From Bacteroidales bacterium CF (lineage in GTDB: Bacteria; Bacteroidota; Bacteroidia; Bacteroidales; UBA932), in NCBI GenBank assembly GCA_000473305.1, contig CP006772.1, positions 1,302,001 through 1,366,000 on the forward strand: DNA of 64,000 nt, read 5' to 3'. A model generated the notes under the pieces. It saw only the letters and a list, made by a program, of their open reading frames with translations. It was not told the origin of the DNA and ran no database searches. The position numbers were made by a program, and so were the translations under genes. Shown here piece after piece: positions 19,452 through 27,577 of this stretch. Position 1 is the first letter of the stretch. The number at the start of each line of letters is the position of its first letter.

Positions 19452-20296
19452 CGGGCCAGCACTACGCCTGTATTTCTCCCCGTATTTTTCACATATTCAC
19501 TAAGTGTTCCCTCGTGAATAACAACTTTTTCCTTTTTGGATGAAGCATGGATAAATGTGAGTCTCTTGCCATCTTTATATATTATCCCAACATGAGAAAT
19601 ATCTATTCCCGGTATTGTTGTGACAAAACCTACCATGTCTCCGGTATGAATTTTCCTGAATTTTCTGTCAATCCTTTTTGTTGGGATATAGTAATGCTTC
19701 CGTTTGTTTATCTCCTGCTCCTTTAATACAATTTTATCCTTCAGGGCTGCATTTTGCGACAGTGGCCTATAACTTTCTGAACTGGTTGACATGATGTTAA
19801 GATTCAGTTTCAACCTTTTTCCGCCGCATTTACGTGTGACATTACTAATCAGCCCTTTCCTCTGATTCTCAAATATCCAGTCAGATGTGTAGTGCAGTCT
19901 GTCTGTATAATCTGTTATAGTATCATCTCTGTATCTATAATGCTTAAGGTTATGACAATAGTTTTCGAAGGAGATATCTCCGGAAATAACTGTAGATGTC
20001 AGGACTAAAACATTCTCCACAAATGTGGTACAATCCAATTCTCTGAGGTTTACCACTAAACCTTCGGGTTCAATTTCAAGTGTATGGCCAACATATGGGG
20101 TTTCGAGAAAGAACATCGCTGTTTTCAATATTATTGTGTCACGTGGCAGATCTCTCCATGTCTCGATATATTTGCAATAGTCGTTGAAAATCTCCTTGTC
20201 TTTGGTTGTACAATAGAGGGTATCAGCAGGAAACGCAATCGTTATTGTTGAAATAAATGACATTATAAATGTCATCATGAGGAACTTTTTCTTCAT
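19448..20296 (-). CDS. DUF1460 secreted amidase-like protein (NlpC/P60-type fold)
   Basis: A 282-residue exported protein with a signal peptide (KKKFLMMTFIMSFISTITIAFPA). The DUF1460 family belongs to the papain-like NlpC/P60 clan and includes N-acetylmuramoyl-L-alanine amidase-type enzymes. The probable catalytic Cys is in RELDCTTFVENVLVL (near 90) and the His in DISHVGIIYKDGK (near 245). Likely periplasmic cell-wall recycling. Its ATG overlaps the stop of the severed receiver frame upstream (ATGA), so it was coupled to, and is probably still co-transcribed with, the sensor kinase. Substrate is inferred from the family. Confidence 0.82.
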   Translation of the reverse strand: MKKKFLMMTFIMSFISTITIAFPADTLYCTTKDKEIFNDYCKYIETWRDLPRDTIILKTAMFFLETPYVGHTLEIEPEGLVVNLRELDCTTFVENVLVLTSTVISGDISFENYCHNLKHYRYRDDTITDYTDRLHYTSDWIFENQRKGLISNVTRKCGGKRLKLNLNIMSTSSESYRPLSQNAALKDKIVLKEQEINKRKHYYIPTKRIDRKFRKIHTGDMVGFVTTIPGIDISHVGIIYKDGKRLTFIHASSKKEKVVIHEGTLSEYVKNTGRNTGVVLAR

Positions 20297-20574
20297 AAAA
20301 TGTACTCCTTTATTTTACTTATAAGTAATTCTTTTTCAATGGGTTTTGGAATTAAATCCAGAAATCCCTCCTTTAGTGCCACCTTTTTTTCCTCTTCGCC
20401 GGCAAAGGCGGTTACTGCCAACACAGGAATTTCAGGCCACTCTCTCTTTATGATCCTGTTTGCCTCATATCCATTCAGCAAAGGCATATTCAAATCCATA
20501 AGAATCATACTTACATCATTCAATACCCGGCATGACTCAACCGCTTCATTCCCGTTTCTTGCCCTTATGACAAT
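20293..20574 (-). pseudogene. Severed C-terminal receiver domain of the hybrid kinase
   Basis: Directly after the TAA at 20577-20575 the same frame continues without interruption as a receiver domain: IVIRARNGNEAVES, then the phospho-acceptor Asp in MILMDLNMPLLNGYEA, then PVLAVTAF and the Lys in LIPKPIEKEL. The acidic residues of the first strand (VAEDED) lie before the stop. The first ATG after the stop is at 20523, inside the domain, so a protein starting there would lack half the phosphorylation pocket. I therefore read this as the broken tail of the upstream gene and not as an independent response regulator. Ends in an ATGA overlap with the DUF1460 gene. Confidence 0.75.
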
Positions 20575-22575
20575 TTAGTTTTGTGGTGAGAGCATCTTTT
20601 CAATAAGTAGAAAATTAACGTCCTCATCTTCTGCAACAATCAATGTTTTGGTGATATTTCCGGTTAGATGCCGCTGTGTGTTATCAGGGATTGTATCAAA
20701 GGTAATACGATCATTCTCATTGTAAGGAAGTGTAAAATAAAAAGTTGTCCCCTCTCCGACTACAGAATCCAGCCAGATATCGCCGCCAAGCAATTTTACA
20801 TATGCTTTAGAAATCGGGAGGCCTAATCCCGAGCCTCCATATTTCCTGCTGTCTCCTACTTCAATTTGTCTGAATCGTTTGAAAATCTCATCATGCATGT
20901 CATCAGGTATTCCTATACCGGTATCTTTCACATAAAACTGCACTTTCTCCTTTTGCAGCTCATATCCAACTTCCACATATCCCTTATGAGTAAATTTAAA
21001 AGCATTGGTAAGCAGGTTCGATAATATCTGAATAAATTTAATCTCATCACTATTTATATATGCATTTTCATCTGATATGGCAAGGTTGAGATTGATTGAC
21101 AGACCCTGTTCTTTTGTTTTTATGGAAAACTGATTACAGATCTGGCGGATGAGGTCATTAAAGTTAAAACTCTTTTTATTACATGTCTCCTGCCCTGCTT
21201 CCAAGGCTGATATATTAACAATGTCGTTTATTATAACCAACAACTGCTGTCCACTCTTCTGTATTATATCAGAGAATGAAACCCTGTCATCTTTTGTAAG
21301 TTCCTGATCTGTCAACATCTGGGAAAAGCCCATTATAGCATTCAGCGGTGTTCGTATTTCATGCGAAATGTTGTGCAGAAAAGCGGTCTTTAGACGATCG
21401 CTCTCCTCTGCCCTCTCCTTAGCTTTAATATAGTCTGCCAGGAGAGCTTTTCTCTCAGTAACATCTTCCATCAGAATAATATACTTAGAAATTTCGCCAT
21501 TTTCATTCATTATTGATGAGATGTCCGTTTTTGCCCAGAATAATTCACCGTTCTTTTTCATATTCTGGAACTCGCCTTGCCATATACTCCCCTTTGATAT
21601 CTTTTCAAAAAGGGTGTAGTAGAAGTTCTTTTCGTTGACGTCAGGAGTGATTATTCTTGACTCATCTTTAATCAAATCCTCCAACAAATATCCGGTAAGT
21701 TCAGTAAACCTTGGGTTTACATATTCTATCAATCCTGACCTATCTGTTATCATAACACATACGGGACTCTGTTCTATCGCACGGCTAAGGAGTCTTACTC
21801 TGGATTCAGACTGTCTCTGAGCTGTAATATCCCTTACCAGGACGTGTCTTGCGGGTCTGGAATTGAATGAAAAAGAGTGAGAACTTGTCTCTGTAAGGAT
21901 AATACTCCCGTCTTTTCTTCTATTCTCAATATCGGTCTCATATCCGTATTTTGGACCTGTTCTTGTGTTATCGGAAATAATATAATCTTTATGATTGACT
22001 CTGACATCATTAACCTTCATGGAAAGAAACTCATCTCTTGAATATCCGTAAAGATTAACTGCTGCATAATTTACTTCGAGGAATGAGAGAGTTTCAACAT
22101 CATATATCCACATTGGTTGAGGATTTTTCGCAAACATATATCTGTATATCTTCTCACTCTCCATCAGTCTCTTTTCTGCAAGTTCTCTCTCCCTCGTTGC
22201 TCTCTTCTGCTCGAGAGCATTCATTATTGCATTGTTGAGCCTTCTGAGATTATCTTTCAGAATATAGTCGTCTGCGCCCGATTTCAATGAATTGACAGCT
22301 GTCTCTTCATTTATCGACCCTGTAATTAAAATAAAAGGTGTATCGGGCAATAATAGATTTCTGATATTAAGAGCCTCCATGCCGTTGAACTTCGGCAAAT
22401 TATAATCTGAGAGAATTATGTCCGGCTTGTAAGAGTTTATGGCATCTACATAGTCTTCATGAGTCTCAACAACTACGGAGTCAAACATGATATTGCCTTC
22501 AAGAATGAAATCCTTGATCATCCTTAAGTCGGAAGGGTTGTCTTCCACGAACAATATCTTAAGCTTCGTATCCAT
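20575..22575 (-). CDS. Hybrid sensor histidine kinase, truncated by an in-frame stop in its C-terminal receiver
   Basis: A 666-residue cytoplasmic kinase without membrane segments. Order: N-terminal receiver (KILFVEDNPSDLRM at 6-19, ILSDYNLPKFNG near 55-66, Lys in DDYILKDN), two PAS domains (about 135-260 and 262-385), HisKA with the phospho-His in FLHNISHEIRTPLNAIMGFSQ (near 400-420), HATPase with NLLTNAFKF, VKDTGIGIP and GGSGLGLPIS, then the first strand of a second receiver (TLIVAEDEDVNFLLIEKML) cut by TAA after residue 666. The kinase core and N-terminal receiver look intact, so the product may still autophosphorylate. A single base change from AAA would explain the stop; a sequencing error is the main alternative. 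Confidence 0.85.
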   Translation of the reverse strand: MDTKLKILFVEDNPSDLRMIKDFILEGNIMFDSVVVETHEDYVDAINSYKPDIILSDYNLPKFNGMEALNIRNLLLPDTPFILITGSINEETAVNSLKSGADDYILKDNLRRLNNAIMNALEQKRATRERELAEKRLMESEKIYRYMFAKNPQPMWIYDVETLSFLEVNYAAVNLYGYSRDEFLSMKVNDVRVNHKDYIISDNTRTGPKYGYETDIENRRKDGSIILTETSSHSFSFNSRPARHVLVRDITAQRQSESRVRLLSRAIEQSPVCVMITDRSGLIEYVNPRFTELTGYLLEDLIKDESRIITPDVNEKNFYYTLFEKISKGSIWQGEFQNMKKNGELFWAKTDISSIMNENGEISKYIILMEDVTERKALLADYIKAKERAEESDRLKTAFLHNISHEIRTPLNAIMGFSQMLTDQELTKDDRVSFSDIIQKSGQQLLVIINDIVNISALEAGQETCNKKSFNFNDLIRQICNQFSIKTKEQGLSINLNLAISDENAYINSDEIKFIQILSNLLTNAFKFTHKGYVEVGYELQKEKVQFYVKDTGIGIPDDMHDEIFKRFRQIEVGDSRKYGGSGLGLPISKAYVKLLGGDIWLDSVVGEGTTFYFTLPYNENDRITFDTIPDNTQRHLTGNITKTLIVAEDEDVNFLLIEKMLSPQN

Positions 22576-22601
22576 ATAACAATCAGACCAAGCTTTATAT
22601 A

Positions 22602-22609
22602 CAAATATA
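22602..22609 (-). promoter_or_regulatory. Candidate -7 box (TATATTTG) for the hybrid kinase operon
   Basis: Exact TAnnTTTG match on the - strand, 26 bp before the kinase ATG at 22575. The gap also holds a small GATTCT/AGAATC hairpin at about 22635-22651. Confidence 0.45.
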
Positions 22610-22660
22610 TTAAAAAAGAATTGGAAATTTGCTGATTCTTAAAGAGAATCAAAATCATTT

Positions 22661-23527
22661 CTATCTTATCTCTTCTCCCCTGAATGGTTGTCTGAAGTAT
22701 TTCTCAACGGTCTTATTGAAAAGTTCAGGCTGCTCCCGGGGCACACGGTGTGTAGCATCAGGGAATATACACAGATTAGCTTTCGGGATGCTTTTATAAA
22801 TAAAAAGAGTATGGTCAGGTTTAATGATGTCTCTGTCAGCAGAAAGGACCAATACCGGAACCTTTATCCGCCCAAGATCTTTTGATGTCAGCCGGGGTTG
22901 AAATTCAACCATTCTGTACCTTTGTTGGATGACTCTCCAGTTTTTTGTTGTATCATTCTTTGCCAGCATCTCTTCTGCCTGTATCCTTTTACGTCTTGTA
23001 GGTTCAATAAAGCTTGGATAGAGAGCATTGGTGTCAGGAGTTACATTGACTCCATAAACAGCCATTTTTTTAACCGTTTCAGGGAAATTTATCCCCATAA
23101 TTAGTGCAACTATTCCTCCGTCACTATATCCGATTACATAAGCAGAGTCTAATCCAAGTCCCTTTATTAGACCGGCTGCATCCTGAGCCATTATATCATA
23201 AGTCAGGGAATCCAGTCCAAGTTCGGACTTTCCCCTTCCCCTGCTGTCTATTGCTATGACGTGGTATTCTTTCGAAAAATATGAGATCTGGTGTCTCATA
23301 TCTTTTATACTGTTTCCGTTGCCGTGAAGTATAACTAATGGTTCCCCCTTGCCATAGGATTCATAGTAAACATTAACATTACCGACTTTCAAAAAGGACC
23401 CGGCATCTTGATTGTTGCCATATTGTACCTCTTTTTCCTGTCCTACGAGATTAGCCAATCCTAAAAAAAGTATTAAACAAGGGATTAAAAGGGCTCTCTT
23501 ACAAAATTGCATATTGAAATTGTTCAT
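22661..23527 (-). CDS. Secreted alpha/beta hydrolase
   Basis: A 288-residue alpha/beta-fold hydrolase with a signal peptide (RALLIPCLILFLGLANLVGQ). The oxyanion region is PLVILHGNGNSIKDM, the nucleophile Ser is in VIGYSDGGIVAL (near 135), the acid is in VLSADRDIIKPDH (near 235) and the catalytic His is in FPDATHRVPREQP (near 262). Probably periplasmic; the substrate is unknown. It starts 2 bp after the stop of the PagL-like outer-membrane gene, so they form a two-gene operon, suggesting a joint lipid or ester-processing task. The start may be either of two nearby Met codons. Confidence 0.82.
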   Translation of the reverse strand: MNNFNMQFCKRALLIPCLILFLGLANLVGQEKEVQYGNNQDAGSFLKVGNVNVYYESYGKGEPLVILHGNGNSIKDMRHQISYFSKEYHVIAIDSRGRGKSELGLDSLTYDIMAQDAAGLIKGLGLDSAYVIGYSDGGIVALIMGINFPETVKKMAVYGVNVTPDTNALYPSFIEPTRRKRIQAEEMLAKNDTTKNWRVIQQRYRMVEFQPRLTSKDLGRIKVPVLVLSADRDIIKPDHTLFIYKSIPKANLCIFPDATHRVPREQPELFNKTVEKYFRQPFRGEEIR

Positions 23528-23529
23528 AG

Positions 23530-24798
23530 TTAAAATGAGTAACCAATGTTAAGGGTTAAAGGAATTTTTACTCCCCCATTTGCCGGGAAAATATTTCCGT
23601 TCGAATAATGGGCTATTCGTAATTCAGCATTTATAGACCTCTGTTTGCCCAAAAAACAACCGAGAGCCATCGCATCATAAAATGTGAATTTTTTCCCTGT
23701 ATTGTTCCCGTCAAGTATCGTTTTAGAAATATATGTAGGACCTGCCACAATATAATAGAAATAGGCATCCAGAGGTTTTGTATAAAGGAAATTCAGCCTG
23801 AATACAGGAAAAAGTGATAAGGCAAAGAAGTCCTCTTCGTTTTTATTGGTCTGTAAAACCGAAACATTTGCCCCCCAATCCAATGCAAACATTTTTGGAG
23901 AGTGAAATACATTTCTCTGATATGTTATAAATGTACCTCGTTTGACCTCAGAATCCCCACCCCAGAATATGTTCAACCCTGCAACAAAATTATTCACACC
24001 ATAACCGGCGGTATTTGTTGTGTATCCGACCTGAAGCCATTGTTTGGGAAAAATTCTCTCTTTTTTGACGGCATTTTCAATTTTCTCATCATCAATGGGT
24101 TGAAAACGATACTGAATTCCTGCCCCCAGATAAGATGTATAGGGTTGATTATGTTTAGTGTCGGAAGGTGAATAATTTGCTATAATTTGAGTTCCGATTT
24201 TCCTGCTGACATTATACATAGCTCCAACTCCAAAAATAAAAGTTGCAAAGTTCGCATCGGCCACAACTGTATTACCCTGATTATCACTGAATCCGTTTCT
24301 TGTGATAATGCTCAAACCTGCTTCACCATATATATTGAATCTTTTGCCTATCGGTAAAGTCGGTTTAATCGTCAATCCTCCGACATTTGTCCATACAGTT
24401 CTGGAAAAAACATTGTTATAATCAGCCTGTTTATAGTATTTATAATTAACCCATAAAACCGGCCTCATATAAGTTACCTGTGCTGAAAGATAATCATTGA
24501 ACTTGTATCCCAACAGAACAAGCCTGACAGCAGCATGTCTGACAGATACCGAGTGGAGAGAGTAACCAGGTTCCAATTGCCTCTCAGAGAACGGATAGTC
24601 TATGTATCCTGCTGTAATCTCAAAATATGACTTTTGTAGAAATTTAGGTATCTGATATCTATTGTCAATACTTTTTTGCTCTTTGTCACTATTTATTATC
24701 TGTTGAGCTTCTGTTAAGCTGATATTAAAAAAAGAGAATAAAATAAAGCAAAAAATAAATAGAAAAAGTTTTTTTCTTTTCATTACAGAAAAAGTCAA
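23530..24798 (-). CDS. Outer-membrane PagL-like acyloxyacyl hydrolase family protein
   Basis: A 422-residue beta-barrel protein with a signal peptide (FLFIFCFILFSFFNISLTEA). Alternating aromatic/polar strands fill the sequence and it ends in GYSF, the terminal-Phe signature of outer-membrane barrels. Near the C-terminus, IAHYSNGNIFPANGG matches the HxSN catalytic motif of the lipid A 3-O-deacylase PagL. The usual PagL barrel is about 150-190 residues, so the first ~210 residues are an additional barrel-like half. Deacylation of lipid A is inferred; the long N-terminal part could give another role. Co-transcribed with the alpha/beta hydrolase. Confidence 0.72.
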   Translation of the reverse strand: MTFSVMKRKKLFLFIFCFILFSFFNISLTEAQQIINSDKEQKSIDNRYQIPKFLQKSYFEITAGYIDYPFSERQLEPGYSLHSVSVRHAAVRLVLLGYKFNDYLSAQVTYMRPVLWVNYKYYKQADYNNVFSRTVWTNVGGLTIKPTLPIGKRFNIYGEAGLSIITRNGFSDNQGNTVVADANFATFIFGVGAMYNVSRKIGTQIIANYSPSDTKHNQPYTSYLGAGIQYRFQPIDDEKIENAVKKERIFPKQWLQVGYTTNTAGYGVNNFVAGLNIFWGGDSEVKRGTFITYQRNVFHSPKMFALDWGANVSVLQTNKNEEDFFALSLFPVFRLNFLYTKPLDAYFYYIVAGPTYISKTILDGNNTGKKFTFYDAMALGCFLGKQRSINAELRIAHYSNGNIFPANGGVKIPLTLNIGYSF

Positions 24799-24814
24799 GG
24801 GTTATAAGTCACAC

Positions 24815-24822
24815 CAAATTTA
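24815..24822 (-). promoter_or_regulatory. Candidate -7 box (TAAATTTG) for the PagL-like operon
   Basis: Exact TAnnTTTG match on the - strand, 16 bp before the ATG at 24798, located after the terminator of the small basic gene. Confidence 0.45.
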
Positions 24823-24841
24823 TAAATATTTTTTTTTCATA

Positions 24842-25030
24842 CTATATAGAAAAAAAGAAAGGCAGGTCATTTCCACCTGCCTTAGATTTTTTACGATCAT
24901 AAACCTTTTTGGATTTATGAATCTTTTTGTGGCAAACAGGGTGACCATGATCTTCAATTTCAGCATTTCTGCTTGCAGTTCGGTTTGCTTTAACATAGTC
25001 ATTCATTGTGATACTTTTTTTCGGCTTCAT
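24842..25030 (-). CDS. Small basic conserved protein with a terminator inside its coding sequence (ArfA-like layout)
   Basis: A 62-residue, Lys/Arg-rich protein starting at ATG 25030 (MKPKKSITMNDYVKANR). From memory, short Bacteroidales proteins with DYVKANR and HKSKKVYDRKK segments recur, so I take it as real; upstream in-frame Met codons are less likely. Codons for KAGGNDLP form a perfect 9-bp hairpin and the next codons (FFF) are the U tract, so a transcript ended there would stop before the TAG at 24844-24842. The basic segment KKVYDRKKSK just before the hairpin resembles the KGSYMRKGKH core of E. coli ArfA, a ribosome-rescue factor made from a nonstop mRNA. This functional reading is inference. 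Confidence 0.6.
   Translation of the reverse strand: MKPKKSITMNDYVKANRTASRNAEIEDHGHPVCHKKIHKSKKVYDRKKSKAGGNDLPFFFSI
24850..24883 (-). terminator. Intrinsic terminator within the small basic gene
   Basis: On the - strand, AAGGCAGGT-GGAAATG-ACCTGCCTT (perfect 9-bp stem, 7-nt loop) followed by TCTTTTTTTC. Both stem and U tract lie before the reading frame's stop codon at 24844-24842. Confidence 0.88.
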
Positions 25031-25147
25031 GATATTCAAATATTTGGCAAATAAATAATTATTTAACAAAATATCCAAAAATTAAAAATGAATATAGCCT
25101 AAAAAATACCTGATTCTAATTTATTTACTTCTATTTCTGAGTAGCAA

Positions 25148-25186
25148 CTCCTCATGGTCGGACTATTTTTGAGAAAAAATGAGGAG
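25148..25186 (+). promoter_or_regulatory. Candidate fimbrial operon promoter: TATTTTTG box inside an inverted repeat
   Basis: The 8-bp arms CTCCTCAT (25148-25155) and ATGAGGAG (25179-25186) flank an exact -7 consensus TATTTTTG at 25164-25171 on the + strand. Transcription would start near 25178, about 150 nt before the first fimbrial gene. The repeat could be an operator for a repressor or activator. The 23-bp spacer is far too short for the invertible promoters known in Bacteroides. Confidence 0.45.
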
Positions 25187-25259
25187 GGAGATGGAGGTGG
25201 AAATTAAAATTCGAAAAAAGATCCATACAGGGCATATAAACATTCTGCCCCGTTATTTT

Positions 25260-25299
25260 CTTCACGAACGCCCTCCGGACATATCTGATTATCGTGAAG
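25260..25299 (+). promoter_or_regulatory. Inverted repeat in the 5' leader of the fimbrial operon
   Basis: Perfect arms CTTCACGA (25260-25267) and TCGTGAAG (25292-25299), 24-nt loop, ending 28 bp before the ATG at 25328. Could be an RNA structure in the untranslated leader or a protein-binding site. The remaining gap 25031-25327 shows nothing else I recognise. Confidence 0.35.
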
Positions 25300-25327
25300 T
25301 CTTGAATCTATAACATCAAATAAAAAC

Positions 25328-25867
25328 ATGAAAATAAAATTATTAGCACTGTTGGCAGTATTATATATTTCTGCCTCATGCACAAAGATAGAGAGAATAC
25401 GGGTTACAGAGGAGGCGAATCTCCCGGGTAATGTCATAAACAGTAATGAGAATGACACACCCACTGTTGAGGTCTATTTTCATATTAAAAGAGTTGTGAA
25501 GTTGCACGGCAAAATCTATTATGATGAAAATGGGATAAGACATTCGTGTGAAGAAGTGGATGAAATAACTGACCGTCTTTACATAAGATGCGTAGGATCA
25601 AGTTATGGTTATCGGGCACTTTATGACCTTGAGATATATTGTGAAAACGAGCCTCCGCTTTTTCTGTGGAATGCAGAGACACGAACCGTTAGCGGACTGA
25701 ACGAGGAGATAATGTGGATAGACCATCGTATAGATGATTATAACGATCCGATACCGACCATAAATGTCACTCGGTTTTTTGGGCAGAAAATATCTAAAAC
25801 AACTACACAATCTGTAGTATACAACCCATTACTCAATTCATGGGAGTTGTGTAAAAAGACAATTTAG
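25328..25867 (+). CDS. Fimbrial operon lipoprotein sharing a domain with the last gene of the operon
   Basis: A 179-residue lipoprotein: signal peptide with lipobox ISASC (Cys18). Residues from about 44 (VEVYFHIKRVVKLHGKIYY, then HSCEE and DRLYIRC) align by eye with residues 470-606 of the product at 31865-33685 (IKLYFHIERTAKVEY, then YLCEP and DDIYVRS). So this gene is a stand-alone copy of that C-terminal domain, and the operon is bracketed by the two. I do not recognise the domain. First gene of a tight operon (6 bp to the next). Likely surface-exposed; a role in fimbrial assembly or capping is inferred from context. Confidence 0.7.
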   Translation: MKIKLLALLAVLYISASCTKIERIRVTEEANLPGNVINSNENDTPTVEVYFHIKRVVKLHGKIYYDENGIRHSCEEVDEITDRLYIRCVGSSYGYRALYDLEIYCENEPPLFLWNAETRTVSGLNEEIMWIDHRIDDYNDPIPTINVTRFFGQKISKTTTQSVVYNPLLNSWELCKKTI

Positions 25868-25873
25868 ATTTTT

Positions 25874-26731
25874 ATGAAAGTTCTATTGAATATATTGTTT
25901 CTGTCAATTGTACTGCCGTGTTGCAGCATTAATGAGAATCCGCCTGAAGCGCAATCCGGATTTATAAGATTCAAATGTTCAATTGACAATGAGCCGACAA
26001 AATCATTTACCTATATGGCTAATGGAGTTATAGCCATTATTTACGCATTCAATGAGAATAGTATTCTCTATACAGTCGGAGATACACCTGTGACAGCTTG
26101 TTCAACCGGGAACGGGGAGCTCCTTACCAATAATACACTGACTCTTCCTGACGGTATTTACGATTTCTACTCATTATCGTGTAATTCTTCAATAACGCCG
26201 TCTTTAAACATCTGCCAGGGCTATTCTGATCAGCCGGAAAACGGAATTGATTACCTATGGGCTTATGCCAGACAAATTGATCTGTCACACGGAAGAGATG
26301 TATATTTAAACTATAGGCATATTGCATGTAAAGTGAGAGTTACGGTAAGTGCCGGGGAGAATGTAACATCCCTTTCGATCAATGATATACAATGTACACA
26401 TCCATCAAGCAATGGCGTTGCTTTGGATCTATGTCAGGGCAAATTTTCACCCTCACAATCTGTAGAGTCGTTTTCTACGATTCCCGGTTCAGGTAACAGC
26501 AGGACATTCATAGTACTGCCCTGCATATCACCAATAAACATATTTGTATTGCTGGACGCAAATATTGACGGAGAGTATAAGTCCGGAAGACGTTTTCAGG
26601 CAATTGTAGACTCAAATCTTGAGGGAGGAAACTTTTATGACATTACTCTGACTCTAAACTCAGACAACACTTATACGACAACTTTCGATAAAAAGGAATG
26701 GGAAACTATATCGGAAACCATAACATATTAG
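25874..26731 (+). CDS. Fimbrillin family lipoprotein (FimA clan, BF2992-like)
   Basis: A 285-residue lipoprotein (lipobox LPCC) related to two further genes in this operon. Shared signature: GIYDFYSLSCNS, then NGIDYLWAYA, then YRHIACKVRVTVSAG. These are features of the FimA/Mfa1 clan of type V fimbrial subunits, which are exported as lipoproteins, trimmed at an N-terminal site and polymerised by strand donation. The donor-strand details cannot be seen here. It is unusual among the three in having many cysteines (for example NICQGY, CTHPSS, LDLCQG). Confidence 0.75.
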   Translation: MKVLLNILFLSIVLPCCSINENPPEAQSGFIRFKCSIDNEPTKSFTYMANGVIAIIYAFNENSILYTVGDTPVTACSTGNGELLTNNTLTLPDGIYDFYSLSCNSSITPSLNICQGYSDQPENGIDYLWAYARQIDLSHGRDVYLNYRHIACKVRVTVSAGENVTSLSINDIQCTHPSSNGVALDLCQGKFSPSQSVESFSTIPGSGNSRTFIVLPCISPINIFVLLDANIDGEYKSGRRFQAIVDSNLEGGNFYDITLTLNSDNTYTTTFDKKEWETISETITY

Positions 26732-27561
26732 CGGCTCTCTTATTTGTAACACTGTCAGCCTGCATAAAGGAGGAGACAGGCAGATGCCCTGATTTCGGGA
26801 AATACCCGGTCTCTTTTTTTGACGAGGACAGTTCGTCAAAAATGGATAACCACAATGTGCTGCTATACATAACAAGCAAAAAAGACACCTCGCAAAAAGA
26901 ATTAAAGGATTACACAATTGAAGCAGGTGAAAGAGAGTTGAAAAGCGATTGTAAGTTTAGACTCTATCCTGGATTATACTCATTTAAAGCCCTAAAATCT
27001 CACAGCAAAATGAATCTTGAAGATAAACATGTAAGACTAAAGAATGGAGAAGCATATACTTATGCATCTCTTGTCGGAAAGGTGACCAAATCTCCCGACA
27101 ACAAATTCGGTATTCGTTTCGGGCTGTTCAACTCTTTGATAAGAGCTGTTTGTACGCTTGATTTAAGCAATGAGTCAATTTTCGAGATTACCAAAGTAGA
27201 AATATCATCTCCAGACGACACCTCTATTTTACTGGACATTGAAAATGGGAAATGCAATTATGCACAGGAAATGACAGATTATTATGATAGTTGTACAATA
27301 GAAAATGATCCTTCCGTATTCTATTATTACTGCGTTCCAATTGTCCGCTCAAGGTACATTTTCTTCAAAATTTCGATAAAGGAATGTGATTCAGACAAAA
27401 TGAACACGCTCTATTCCAGAGCATTTTTAAAAACAGATATCGAGCAAGGCAAAATATATGATTTTCATTTCAATGTCACACCTGGGAGTGTCGTTTATAA
27501 AACAACAACAATATTGGACTGGTCAACTTTTATTAATGACCAGATAGTTCACATTAAATAA
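26698..27561 (+). CDS. FimB/Mfa2-like fimbrial anchor lipoprotein
   Basis: A 287-residue lipoprotein: signal NILAALLFVTLSAC with the lipidated Cys at about 22, followed by the Cys-rich KEETGRCPDFGKYPVSF start seen in FimB/Mfa2 anchor subunits. Residues of about 45-110 and 115-285 look like two transthyretin-type beta domains, and the C-terminal TILDWSTF matches the common end of the clan. Family role: remains lipidated in the outer membrane and anchors and limits the fimbrial shaft. The ATG at 26698 overlaps the previous gene by 34 bp; no better start is visible. Confidence 0.65.
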   Translation: MGNYIGNHNILAALLFVTLSACIKEETGRCPDFGKYPVSFFDEDSSSKMDNHNVLLYITSKKDTSQKELKDYTIEAGERELKSDCKFRLYPGLYSFKALKSHSKMNLEDKHVRLKNGEAYTYASLVGKVTKSPDNKFGIRFGLFNSLIRAVCTLDLSNESIFEITKVEISSPDDTSILLDIENGKCNYAQEMTDYYDSCTIENDPSVFYYYCVPIVRSRYIFFKISIKECDSDKMNTLYSRAFLKTDIEQGKIYDFHFNVTPGSVVYKTTTILDWSTFINDQIVHIK

Positions 27562-27577
27562 TTAATAATCAAAAATC

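Noticed and set aside
20293-20523. Independent 76-residue response regulator gene
   Set aside because: Starts inside the receiver fold and lacks its first acidic pocket; the frame is continuous with the upstream kinase apart from one TAA.
25148-25186. Invertible phase-variable promoter
   Set aside because: Arms of 8 bp and a 23-bp spacer are far smaller than known Bacteroides invertible promoters, and no invertase gene is nearby.
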